54,327 nucleotides of DNA from assembly GCA_000333855.2 (NCBI GenBank), contig CM007329.1, forward strand, positions 399,452-453,778, given 5' to 3'. Below are positions 8,432 to 17,955 of the stretch, in pieces. This DNA is from Endotrypanum monterogeii. Lineage: Eukaryota > Euglenozoa > Kinetoplastea > Trypanosomatida > Trypanosomatidae. The notes under the pieces are model-generated. The model saw only the letters and a program-made list of their open reading frames with translations, did not search any database and had not been told where the DNA came from. Each line of letters opens with the position of its first letter. Position 1 is the stretch's first letter. Position numbers and translations under genes: made by a program.

Positions 8432-10678
8432 CTACCCTGCCGACTTGTTGCCGCTCCACACAACGTCGTCGTCGTCGCCGCCCTCGTAGATTTCTCTACG
8501 CTTGATAGGACTGCTTTTTTTGTGAAGGCAGCTTTGGAGTTTGTCACGAATTATTGCATCGACGTCGGAGTAGATGCGGTCGTGCACACGTCGTTGGAGT
8601 GTGACGGTCTCCCCTGTTCCTGGATCTGTGTGGCTGAACTCGGCGGCGGCAGGATTGTCAACGCCCTCTTCGTCGATGCCACTGACTATCTTGAGAATTG
8701 TCTCCAGCATGTCGTAGTTGCCAAGGATGTCTACGTGCTTGGCGCTCAGTTTTCCACCGCGCAGATTCAGCGACGAGGCACCGTCGATTGTGTGGTTGTA
8801 TTCGCGCGTGACGACGCGACCCACAGTGCGGCTCCACCCGTTCTCGGCGCGGCACATGTATGCGAGAGACATGAGTGGCACTGTATCATCACCGTCTGAC
8901 ATGCGCACACCATGCGATGCATCGCTGTGAAACAGAGAGCTGTTAATGACGTAAGGGGTTTCACTATTTGCTTTGTCCGGGTTCGACATGAGGTAGTAAC
9001 CCTTCTCCGATGGCAGACCAACGCCGTAGAGGCACGCCACCGTTGTGTTGGGTGCCTTGGGCAACGAGGGTAGCTCGTCGATGGTCTCCAAGAAAGAATC
9101 GATTCCACGGACGCAGTCATCGTGTCCAGAGCGCCGACATTCGTCCCGAATCAGCTCAGCTGTGCCACGACTACCGAGCGAGCTGCCGTTTGGGAGCACG
9201 GAGAGGTCCGACCACACTTCCTCGCAGCCTTTCGGCAGCATGGCAATCCCAGAGCTCCACGACCGAGACAAGCCATATCGTGCCTCCTGACTGATAAAGT
9301 TGTCCAGTATTTTCCTGGCAGCCCACGGGATGTTGACGGTGTCCCGCGCGTCACCGAACAGCATCGATGAGGCTGCCTTACCAGCGCCCATCACAACGCC
9401 ACCAACGTTTACGTAGTACGCGATATGGCGGTCCATGAAGCCGTCTTCATGCTGCTCTGCCCACCTAAAAAAGGCCAGAGCGACGGTGGTGCCGTAGCTG
9501 TGCGAAATCACAACTGCCCTCTTCCGGTTTTTCTGACAAAGGAAGCGCAGATTGTTGCGCATCTGATAGTACAAGCCGTCGCGCTCGTGCGCTTTATCTG
9601 GTGACAGTCGCCAGTCGTAGGTTATGACGGACAGACTCTGCGGGTCGTAGCCAATGTCGGCGAGGTTGATGAGCACCTTCGCCCAGACCCAGTAGCCCGG
9701 GAGAAAGAAGTCAACCGAGGCGAAGCCCGAGTCGGCGCGCACCTTCGTGTCGTTACGGTCCATCCCCGTTTTTCTGTCCATGCTGAACAAGTCCAGCCAG
9801 CACTGCGGATCGGAGAGGATGAGATAAATCATTTGGGGCCCGAACATACGCTGCCGAAATCCAGAGAAGAAGGACTTTTGTTGCGCACATGGCAACGATG
9901 TGTTCCACACCTCAAGCGCGCTGGTGATGAAGCCTGGTATGATGGCCACCGGGTGCCGCCGCGGCAGGTGCGTACTGCCCTTGTTGTACCTGTTGAGGAA
10001 GGTGAGCCCCGGTCTGGAATCCTCGTCGACTGTGAAGGAGCCGGTGACGTCTACCATCATACCTCCTGGTGCCATCACGAACAGAAGCACCGCGAGCACC
10101 AGTACGACGAAATGCACTCGCTTGCGTGTCATGAAGCAAATCACATCGAAGAGGTTTTCCTTCACCCAGTCAGGCAGTGGCAGACGCTCAATTTTTCGGG
10201 CGGTGAGCTGCTGAGAGTCCGTGAGACTCGTGCGTAGGCTGACGAAGTCTGCAAATTCTTCCCGGGCGAACACGAAACTGGTCAGGCGTTTCCAAACGCT
10301 TTGCGATAGCTCTGGCTCTGGCTCAGGACGCCTTGCACGCTTTCCGCCGCCGTCGTGTCTACCCACAACTGACGACGTAGTGTGTTCCAGTGCAGACACC
10401 TTCGGGTTTGAAGGCGACACCACCACCGGTGGCGGGCGGCGCAGCGCATCGATACGAGTTTCGATGTGCACCGTGGGAACCGACTGCGCAGCCGGTGTAA
10501 CACCCTGTGTTTTCATGGCAGCAACAGTAGCATCGGAGGGCTGAACATTATACTCGACATGCTGCGCGGTTGAGACATGGCGGCGATGAACATGTTTGTG
10601 ATGAGGAGTCACGGATGTCACCGCCCCACTCGCTTCCAAGGCGCGCGCTTTTTTCTTTCCGCTCCTTTTTCCTTTCAT
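8432..10678 (-). CDS. LCAT/PDAT-family acyltransferase or lipase
   Basis: The 748-aa protein has a basic, probably cytosolic N-terminal region and one transmembrane segment (about 189-207). The rest is a lumenal alpha/beta-hydrolase domain of the lecithin:cholesterol / phospholipid:diacylglycerol acyltransferase family. Visible landmarks are HPVAIIPGF (242-250), a YDWRLSP segment (354-360), the nucleophile motif SHSYG with Ser394, the acid in SDGDDTVP (Asp597, possibly Asp598), and His648 in KHVDILGN. The complete triad suggests an active enzyme, probably transferring acyl groups from phospholipid to diacylglycerol or sterol at the ER. The minus-strand frame is open to a GTG at 10687, but the first ATG is at 10678 and is preferred. 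Which acceptor it uses cannot be decided from sequence. Confidence 0.88.
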   Translation of the reverse strand: MKGKRSGKKKARALEASGAVTSVTPHHKHVHRRHVSTAQHVEYNVQPSDATVAAMKTQGVTPAAQSVPTVHIETRIDALRRPPPVVVSPSNPKVSALEHTTSSVVGRHDGGGKRARRPEPEPELSQSVWKRLTSFVFAREEFADFVSLRTSLTDSQQLTARKIERLPLPDWVKENLFDVICFMTRKRVHFVVLVLAVLLFVMAPGGMMVDVTGSFTVDEDSRPGLTFLNRYNKGSTHLPRRHPVAIIPGFITSALEVWNTSLPCAQQKSFFSGFRQRMFGPQMIYLILSDPQCWLDLFSMDRKTGMDRNDTKVRADSGFASVDFFLPGYWVWAKVLINLADIGYDPQSLSVITYDWRLSPDKAHERDGLYYQMRNNLRFLCQKNRKRAVVISHSYGTTVALAFFRWAEQHEDGFMDRHIAYYVNVGGVVMGAGKAASSMLFGDARDTVNIPWAARKILDNFISQEARYGLSRSWSSGIAMLPKGCEEVWSDLSVLPNGSSLGSRGTAELIRDECRRSGHDDCVRGIDSFLETIDELPSLPKAPNTTVACLYGVGLPSEKGYYLMSNPDKANSETPYVINSSLFHSDASHGVRMSDGDDTVPLMSLAYMCRAENGWSRTVGRVVTREYNHTIDGASSLNLRGGKLSAKHVDILGNYDMLETILKIVSGIDEEGVDNPAAAEFSHTDPGTGETVTLQRRVHDRIYSDVDAIIRDKLQSCLHKKSSPIKRREIYEGGDDDDVVWSGNKSAG

Positions 10679-12592
10679 TTCACACACACCCCCTCAAGGC
10701 GATGGACTTCAAACACGAGGTGCACAGGACTGTGTGTGTGTGTGTGTGTGTGTGTGTTCAGTTTTGATCGACACCGGAAACTACACCGCAACAGACCAGG
10801 AAACAAAACGCCAACCACCACCGTCACCCTTCCTCCCCCTCCTCAAAAAAGATAAAATGACACCACCACCACTACCAGCAGCAGCAAAACGATGAATGTA
10901 CAGTGTGAGGAGCTCAAGCATAACCCGTGAAGGTATCCCGCGCAAGAGAGTCCCCCCGCCCTCCCCCCAAAGTCGAAGAATTCTGCTCAAACTGCCACGC
11001 ACCCTACACTCGCTCTATTTCGGTCTCTGCCTCCCTATTTTGTCTGCTTGCCTCTTTCCTTTGAAAAAAAAACACTCAGCGCCCACACACACATACACAC
11101 GCGGAAAAAAAAAAGAGTTGTGCCTTACTCAGGAAGGTGAATATGGGGTGCGTGTGTGAGCTCGCTTGAGGTGTTTGGCGACAATGAAAGGGACGGGGAC
11201 TGGTGTAGAGGTCTTCGAAAGAGAGAGAAAAAAAAAAAGAGAGCGGGGGAAAGCAGTACCCGTAACAGAAGCAACCACAAAATGTGTACGACTTCTCTGC
11301 TCGGCAATAGCAAATAAAATATTAATTGTCACGTTTGGGGACCACTGACCACTGCAGTACAGCGCTCGATAAATAATAGTTAAGAAAAGCGGGTGAGGGG
11401 GGTTAGGAAGGCGATGGGCAGCCTGAATGTGAAAGTCGCTGTCTAGCGCGTATAATAGAATAATAGTTGCTGGCTGTATGCTGGGGTGTGGGCAGGTGCG
11501 ATGCGACGTACAAAGTCGTTAACCCCGGTGAATATCTGTTGTGGGTGCTTCTGCACCGTAAAACATAAATAAGGTGACACTGCGTGTTACTTCCCTCCCC
11601 CGCTGCTCTCGTGTGTTCACCAATCAGGGGTGGGGTAGAGCGAGAAGATATGGTGGTGGTTGTTTCTCACAGAATATCTTTTTTTTTCGGAGATACTGGC
11701 GCTGGCCACAAATAGTGGGTGGTGCGTAGGTGTATGCGAGGGTAGGGGAGGGGGGGGCCTAGTGAGGAGTGAGTGGATGCAGGGCATGAGACGCCGGTAG
11801 AAAAAAAGGAGGAGGAGGAGGAGGAGGAGGTTGTTGTTGTTGTAGCTTTTCTGTGCGAGTCCCGACGCCGTTGATGGGGCACATATAGCCACACACCCGG
11901 GGTAGCTAGTCTTTGAAACGAGGATTAGCTGAGTTATAAGAGGTAGGGAGGGGGGGGGAGGGAGGAGTGAGGGCAGAGAGAGCCCGCTGCAAAGGGAATC
12001 CAAACACACTCGTGCGTTAGCTACTCGTTTGTTTCCCTTCCTCTCCCCTTCTTCCCACCACCTGCTATACAGACAACGTAGAAACATGATGAGATACCCA
12101 CAGATGCCCCCTGTCATCGCCTTTCTTGGTTATTGACTAATCCACCCTTCTATTTCCTTTCTTTGGCAGGTCTGTGGCTGGGCGGAGACTTCTTTGGCTG
12201 GCGTCCTCCTTTCCCTCTTCTCCACCAGATCTTCCTCTTCCGCATGTGGGACGTCTCGATGAGCCACGTCACATGACTCCCAGACCACCAACGGCTAGCA
12301 TGCTCACGCAGCTTCAGAGGCTCACTGCGTAACAAAGAAGGTGAGTGAGGGAGCCAGGTGAGAGACACACTCACTCGATGAGTGTGAATGTGTGCAAGAG
12401 TCGATAAAAGAGAAGAGCATTGGATGGTGGTGACCTATTTCCGACCGCGTACGCCGCTAGTGTATGGTGACAACTTTGTACTGACAAAAAATGCATACAG
12501 AGAAGGCTTCCTCCCCCTCTATCCCTTCTACACACACACACACACACACACACACAGAGAGAGAGAGACGCAGACGTTTCCATACACATAAG

Positions 12593-12625
12593 CGTGCTGC
12601 TATGCAAAACGAATGTGCGCACGTA
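12593..12625 (-). repeat. Conserved intergenic element, 33-nt part, copy 2
   Basis: It is identical to 7807-7839. It is separated from its 77-nt partner by 176 bp, against 52 bp in copy 1, and the spacers look unrelated. Confidence 0.85.
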
Positions 12626-12801
12626 TGCAATTGCGCCGGCCGAATTCTACACGCCCACGACGGCGCACATTACGGGTAGAGACAATCTGTGATGGGAGCG
12701 CGGCATCTGCACCAGACATCCAACACCTTTTCTCGTCCTCCTACTCTGCACCCGCACGCCCCACCCAGTGTCTGTCAACCATGAATCTACGCGTGTGCGC
12801 C

Positions 12802-12878
12802 CGGCTGCAATCCGCTCGTGTGCCACGTCTGTGGCCCCGTCGTGATTGCCGTTTGCAATCCCTGCGAGGCATGTCGGT
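12802..12878 (-). repeat. Conserved intergenic element, 77-nt part, copy 2
   Basis: One mismatch to 7892-7968. The small hairpin is conserved (12822-12826 with 12831-12835). It begins 482 nt beyond the VAP stop codon, in the probable VAP 3' UTR. One + strand frame is Cys-rich (pattern CHVCG then CKPCEAC) and ends in a stop exactly where the copies diverge; I do not treat this as a gene. Confidence 0.85.
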
Positions 12879-13198
12879 AAATTTCACCCTTCGCACAAAC
12901 GCGACTAAAGCCAACTCCACGAGACGACCCGCACGTGTGCGGATGTGACAGTTCCATGCGCATTTGTGTTCCAGTGTTTGCAAATACGTATCTAAGCATG
13001 TCCGCTTGTTTCCCCAAACCACCTGCGGCATCCACGATACCTTTTTTCTTTTCTTCTTCCCCCAGACCGCATCTGGGTCTGCATCCTGCGCACGTTGCTG
13101 AGGAGTGTGGTGGCGGTGGACTACACCACGCTGTATCAATCGTAATGAGATGAGGCGTCCATCAAAGAGGTGTGCTGGGGAAGGGGGAGGGGAGAGGA

Positions 13199-13202
<4 letters not shown>

Positions 13203-13237
<35 letters not shown>
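13203..13237. repeat. (CA)n microsatellite
   Basis: An uninterrupted CA run within the presumed VAP 3' UTR. Confidence 0.95.
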
Positions 13238-13239
<2 letters not shown>

Positions 13240-13359
13240 ACGGAGACGTAACAGCACCGAGAGAAGAAGGGGGAAAATTGAGATAATAGACGTCGACCAT
13301 TGTATCTCTGCTCACCGTTCCATAACTGCAGTTGGTAGACAACAGCCCGTGCCCTGCTT

Positions 13360-14109
13360 CTACTCGATACCATCAGTGATATCGGCATCGTCACCGCTAT
13401 AGCGCATCATCCACAGGGCGAAGACCACCACCACGGCCGCTGTGATGATGATGCGAAGAAGCCCCGTACGCCTTCCACGCACATCCAGCGGACCTTCGCT
13501 GAATTTGCTGAGGATGCTGCGTCGACGTTTCTCGTGGAGTGTGTGCTGCTCCATCTGCTCTGCCGTCATTCTCCTGGGCCCGGTGATGCTGTTGCCGACT
13601 CTCGAGGAACTGCCGCCACGATCGGATGCATCGCCCTCTCTAACAACTCCACCCGATTTGGCCGCAGGCTGGGCACCTCCGTCCTTGCTATCACCACTGT
13701 CCAGTAACATGCGGCATGAGATGTACTTCTGCACCACCGAGGCGGCATCGGCTTCCTTTTTCTTCTGGATCAAATCCGCCAAGTTAGCGCCGTGGGCCTC
13801 GACGACGTCCTGCTCCCCGAGCACGGCACACTCAACACGGAAGGTGTCTTTCGTGTGACGCGCCCCAGCCGGCAGTCCCTCGGCAAAAGTTTTGCGGTTC
13901 AAAAGTATAGTGATCTTCGCCGATGAATTGCCCCTCACAACGCCTTTTGAATGCTTGAGGTAGTACCGCATCGGGGCCGTTGTGCGAACGCGATAGATGA
14001 TTGCCTCATAACCTATATTAGTGAGTTCAAAGGTACAGTCCTCGTTGGCATTCAGAACCAACTCAAACCTCTCTGGATTCACAATGATGTTTGGGGCGCG
14101 AGAGTCCAT
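13360..14109 (-). CDS. VAP: VAP-type MSP-domain protein, tail-anchored
   Basis: The 249-aa protein starts with a major sperm protein domain (about residues 7-120). It contains YRVRTTAPMRY, which closely follows the VKTTAPRRY segment of animal VAP proteins that forms the FFAT-peptide-binding face. A Ser/Gly-rich linker follows, then a single hydrophobic segment near the C-terminus (about 219-237, IIITAAVVVVFALWMM) with a short acidic tail. This is the tail-anchored ER topology. By family, it tethers the ER to other membranes through FFAT-motif partners and supports lipid exchange. I see no strong heptad coiled coil between the domains, unlike animal VAPs. The ATG at 14109 is the first in frame and is preceded by a pyrimidine-rich stretch on the transcribed strand. 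Confidence 0.9.
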   Translation of the reverse strand: MDSRAPNIIVNPERFELVLNANEDCTFELTNIGYEAIIYRVRTTAPMRYYLKHSKGVVRGNSSAKITILLNRKTFAEGLPAGARHTKDTFRVECAVLGEQDVVEAHGANLADLIQKKKEADAASVVQKYISCRMLLDSGDSKDGGAQPAAKSGGVVREGDASDRGGSSSRVGNSITGPRRMTAEQMEQHTLHEKRRRSILSKFSEGPLDVRGRRTGLLRIIITAAVVVVFALWMMRYSGDDADITDGIE

Positions 14110-14949
14110 CTTGGTTTTCTTTTTTTTTCCCCCTCTACTTCCTTGATGTCCGGGGTCAAAAACACCAGGGGGTGGGGGACAGGGAGGAAGGGAGGGTTGT
14201 GGGTACTAAGTCTTGGAGGACGTCTGCGTGGGTGCTTTATTTATTAATGTATTCGTTGTGAAACACCTCTTTTCTGTTTCTTCTTTGATTTCTGCCTCTT
14301 CTCCGCCCACACCCACACACATACACACACACACACACGAGAGAGAGAGTATATGCCGAATGATCGTTTTATTTGGCGTTGCGTCTAATCGATACAATGT
14401 GCGTAGCGCTGTGGAAGGGAGTGTTTGCGTCCGTGTGTATGTACCCAAATCATGCAACAAGGGAAACGACACCTCGATTGAGTTCGTTGATCGTTCTCAC
14501 ACAAGCAAACAAACGAGCATTCAACAGCGTTTCTCCTCTTTTCTCTTGATAGTCAAAGGCGCACAGACATCCAAAAAAAAATATCAAGGGAAGCACACAC
14601 ACACACACACACACACACACAACAAAAAAAAAAATGAACCTTAGAAAGATGTATATGTATAGGTATACACAGCGAGAGATCGCACAATGGGGCTATTGCA
14701 TGTATCTCTGCGCGCGTGTGTATGATGTAGTGTACGGTAGGGAGTTCTGAGTGTGGGTTGCATACAGGACATACAAGAAAAATCAGCTCAACGAGTAGCA
14801 AAAGGAGGGTGATGTTTGAGAGTAGGGAAGGGAATGAGGAGGAGAGGGGAGCAGAACTCAACCGTGGCTGTGTGTGTCCACCACGAAGAGAGAGAACCTT
14901 GCTGCCTCGTCCAAGTAGTCTACATTATTGTCATTCATTTTTTACACAC

Positions 14950-14987
<38 letters not shown>

Positions 14988-15492
14988 TATATGCTCGTCG
15001 ACTAGGGTCGACAAAGTAATTCCACTGTGGCAGTGAACAGAAAAGGCAAGCAACCGTGCCGTCATGGGGGAAGAGGTGACTCATAGAGTCGCCAAACACA
15101 AGTACGTAACGTTTTTTTTTTTTTTTTGAGGTGGGGAGACAGAGAGCTCAAATGCAGTGCTTCGTGAATTTGCATACATATATGAATTTATATACGCATA
15201 TGAAGTAGAGTGGATCGGGTAGTACCCTCCCTGCATGCACGAAGCGAGCTAGGGAGTGAGAGGGGGGGGGGGAGAGCTGAAGACTCCTCCCCCCTTCCCC
15301 CCTGGCCAAAGCGAGCAACACACACACACACACAAAACAGAGACACGAGCGGAGGAGTATGGGACGGGGGAAGTACAAATGCGCAACAATGGTCAGACAC
15401 ATTCGCAGGTCTTGCCACCATTAACCCCTCCCTCCCCTCAAATAAAAAAAAAAAAAACCATCTCTGACCTTTTCCCATTATGTATTTTTTTT
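14110..15492. other. Intergenic DNA between the VAP and RPC8 genes
   Basis: It contains (CA)n at 14318-14338 and 14597-14620, (AT)n at about 14956-14982, a T run at 15112-15127 and an A run at 15445-15458. On the transcribed strand 14160-14200 is pyrimidine-rich and probably directs trans-splicing of VAP. No gene is supported. Confidence 0.6.
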
Positions 15493-16338
15493 TTATTTTC
15501 CGAACCACGACATGGGCCCTAGGGCATCACCAACGAAGCTGCCGCGCAGCTCCATGATATTCATGGGGCCGCCACCGCTGCTGCTATTGGCCTCCTCCGC
15601 TGCCGATACAGCCTCTTCCGACTGCACGGTGCATGACTCAACCTTCACAATCACTTCAGCCCCGACCATGTAGGCGTTATATGGCGCCGAAGCAGCGGTC
15701 GTGTGGGTTGATAGTCCGTTCGATGCCAAGGCGTCACCGTTGAGTGCAACCGTTGCCATTGCCAAATCCTCATCGCGCTCAGCACCTTGTTCGCTGTCAT
15801 TTTGATCTTCTGTCTCCAGCGGGAGATACCAGAATCCTTGTGCGGCGCTGAACCGCGAGCCAGGCACCAGCATCTCCGCTGGCACTAAAAATGGAACTAC
15901 AACGAAGAGGTCTACCGTCAAGTATACGCCAGCCGCCGTCTGATAGGCAATGCGGGCTTTAAGTCGTGTACCGGGATTTGGCGCAAAGACGCACACGCCA
16001 AAGGTAACTGTAAGCCACGCCGACGCAGCAGCGCCGCGCACGGAGCTGGCAGAATAATCCATCACATCTGTGATGGCCACACAGAGACCGCGCGAGGGGA
16101 TGACGCGGCCGACGTATCGCTCTGTAAGGCGATGCAGCAGAATGTCCCGCAAGGTGAGCGAGTACGGTTCATCGTCACCGCTGCCGCCACTGCTGGCTGC
16201 AATGGTCACTGTGGCGGCCGGCGAGGTACCTTGAGTGGTTCTTGTTGCTGCAGCGCCTCTCGATTCCTTGGCGGAGTCTCTAGGAAAGTACACAGCCTCG
16301 ATGGCGACCGTGTCGTATAGAATGTACGAGGAAAACAT
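15493..16338 (-). CDS. RPC8: DNA-directed RNA polymerase III subunit RPC8 (RPC25, Rpb7-like)
   Basis: The 281-aa protein begins MFSSYILYDTVAIEA, as RPC25 proteins begin MFVL..DTVRI. It has the Rpb7-type N-terminal half (LTLRDILLHRLTERYVGRVIPSRGLCVAITDV), where initial RNA-contacting stalk subunits carry the truncated RNP-like fold. A C-terminal OB/S1-like half follows and ends in LRGSFVGDALGPMSWFGK, matching the family ending L.GS....LG..SWW. Low-complexity inserts (about residues 22-52 and 195-245) make it longer than the ~200-aa yeast protein. It should pair with RPC9 to form the Pol III stalk. The minus-strand frame extends upstream through a (GT)n microsatellite coding for repeated Cys-Val; the ATG at 16338 is preferred because it starts the family match. 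Confidence 0.85.
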   Translation of the reverse strand: MFSSYILYDTVAIEAVYFPRDSAKESRGAAATRTTQGTSPAATVTIAASSGGSGDDEPYSLTLRDILLHRLTERYVGRVIPSRGLCVAITDVMDYSASSVRGAAASAWLTVTFGVCVFAPNPGTRLKARIAYQTAAGVYLTVDLFVVVPFLVPAEMLVPGSRFSAAQGFWYLPLETEDQNDSEQGAERDEDLAMATVALNGDALASNGLSTHTTAASAPYNAYMVGAEVIVKVESCTVQSEEAVSAAEEANSSSGGGPMNIMELRGSFVGDALGPMSWFGK

Positions 16339-16777
16339 GGCGGTTGTGTGGGCGACCCAAGAGACACACACACACACACACACACACGAGCACGCGCGCC
16401 CAATAACTACCAAAATGTGGTTGTGTGTGTGTGTGGGTGCTTGTTGGAGTAGTCGAGGATGTGAGAGGGTGGTGGTGGTGGTGTTGCAGCTGCTGGGCCG
16501 CTATGGCATGTGTATGGATGCAGGAAAAGACTAGTGTGTACGAGATCCATATGGCATTACACCTCAGAGGAGAAGCATAGAAAGGGGAAAAATTGCTAGT
16601 GGCGGCTCACGGTGATGCATGCAGGTGTGTGTTCTTCTCTAGTGCTTGACTGTGGGCTATCTTTTGCTTCTACTGTGTGGGGGATTACACATGCACCTCG
16701 TACACACAGTATTATTTATCCACACCCTTCCTTACTTTCCCTTCCCTTCTCTCTTCAGAATAAAACAAAAGAGGGAT

Positions 16778-16812
<35 letters not shown>

Positions 16813-17955
16813 TGTTCAAGAGTAGTCCTCGCACTGGCACCAGCGCTCCGATCCTTCTTCCCCTTCTTTTTTTTTTTGTATTGTCGTATATATATATATA
16901 TATATGTATATATAATAATAATATTTAGATGAAAGACAGAATTTTTTTTTTTTTAATTCACCCTTTGATCATATTGTCGCTGCTTTAGAACGCCCAGCGA
17001 CGGCTGAGGACATGGTTCGACGTGATCACACGTACCCATCTGTCTTTTCCCCTCCACCCCACCGCACTGCACAGTCAGAGTGGGGGGGGGTGGAAGAGGA
17101 GTCGGGAAAACAAGGGGGAAGGGAATATTGTTTCCTGCACAAAACACATAGACTTGCGTTCAGCGCAGCCACCGACTGGTCCTTTTGTATAGAGCTGCTG
17201 CTGCTGCTGCTGCTCTGTCTTCTCAGGTCTTTCATACGTGTCATAAACCACAACGAGCCTACTACCCTTCACTACTGCCGTCACTGCGTCAGCGAATCAA
17301 AACACATACCCACGTGCAGACCTGGCACCGCAAGCTCCAACTCAGTTAATTATGCCAACCGCATACTTAGAAATAATTTTCCCCTTCGAGGTCCATGCTT
17401 CGCACATCGCGAAGGTTGACCGAATGATTACAGAGGAAGGAAACGCGATCGAGGGAGGGGGACTTGCATGTAAGAGAGGCATAACGAAGACACTGTGGGG
17501 ATGGGGAGAGATTTTTGCAACTACCCACACACACATGTGCACGTACACTTCGAAGCGCCTGCCTACGTTCAACACAAGTGCATGGATATCGATGTCTGTA
17601 GCTGTGGCGGTGTTTACCCCCTTATCCTCACTCCCGCAACTTTTTTTTTTTGGGCTATACGCATTGCTCCTCCCCCCACAAAATATATAAATATATTCGT
17701 TTGCATTCTTTTCATTTCTTTTTTTTTTTTCCGGCTCTGTTTCCTTCCCTCTGCTTCATTCCTTCTCCCCCCCCCCTTGCACATGACCACTTGTGTGTAT
17801 GCTTTTATAATAATGATTTGAGCGCCGAAGCGGGGAGAGGGGGGAGGGCAGGGGCGAAATGAAGAGGACCCTTCTCATCCTTCTCCACATACACACTCTC
17901 TCTTTTTTTCTCCCTCTCTCTCCTGATATTTTTTCCTCAAAGCTGTACACACATC
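16339..17955. other. Intergenic DNA between the RPC8 and eIF2-gamma genes
   Basis: It holds (CA)n at 16367-16387, (CA)n at 16781-16809, (TA)n at about 16888-16914, a T12 run near 16943, a CTG run at 17199-17213 and long T/C tracts (17640-17780). No convincing gene is present on either strand. Confidence 0.6.

Larger units (their letters stand above)
10679..13359. other. Intergenic DNA between the LCAT-like and VAP genes
   Basis: About 2.7 kb without a supported gene. It contains (TG)n at 10733-10755, a GGA/GTT triplet tract near 11811-11842, (CA)n at 12531-12556, the conserved element (12593-12625 and 12802-12878), and (CA)n at 13203-13237. Purine-rich + strand tracts give pyrimidine tracts on the transcribed strand. 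It includes the VAP 3' UTR and the LCAT-like 5' UTR. Confidence 0.6.

Noticed and set aside
10679..10687. Extension of the LCAT-like protein to a GTG start at 10687
   Set aside because: Nuclear trypanosomatid genes start with ATG; the first ATG of the frame is at 10678. The 282-aa gene was trimmed from a GTG at 24911 for the same reason.
12626..12801. A cis-spliced intron between the 33-nt and 77-nt blocks (GTATGC at the left edge)
   Set aside because: There is no AG at the right border in either copy, the blocks are antisense to the surrounding unit, and cis introns are extremely rare in trypanosomatids.
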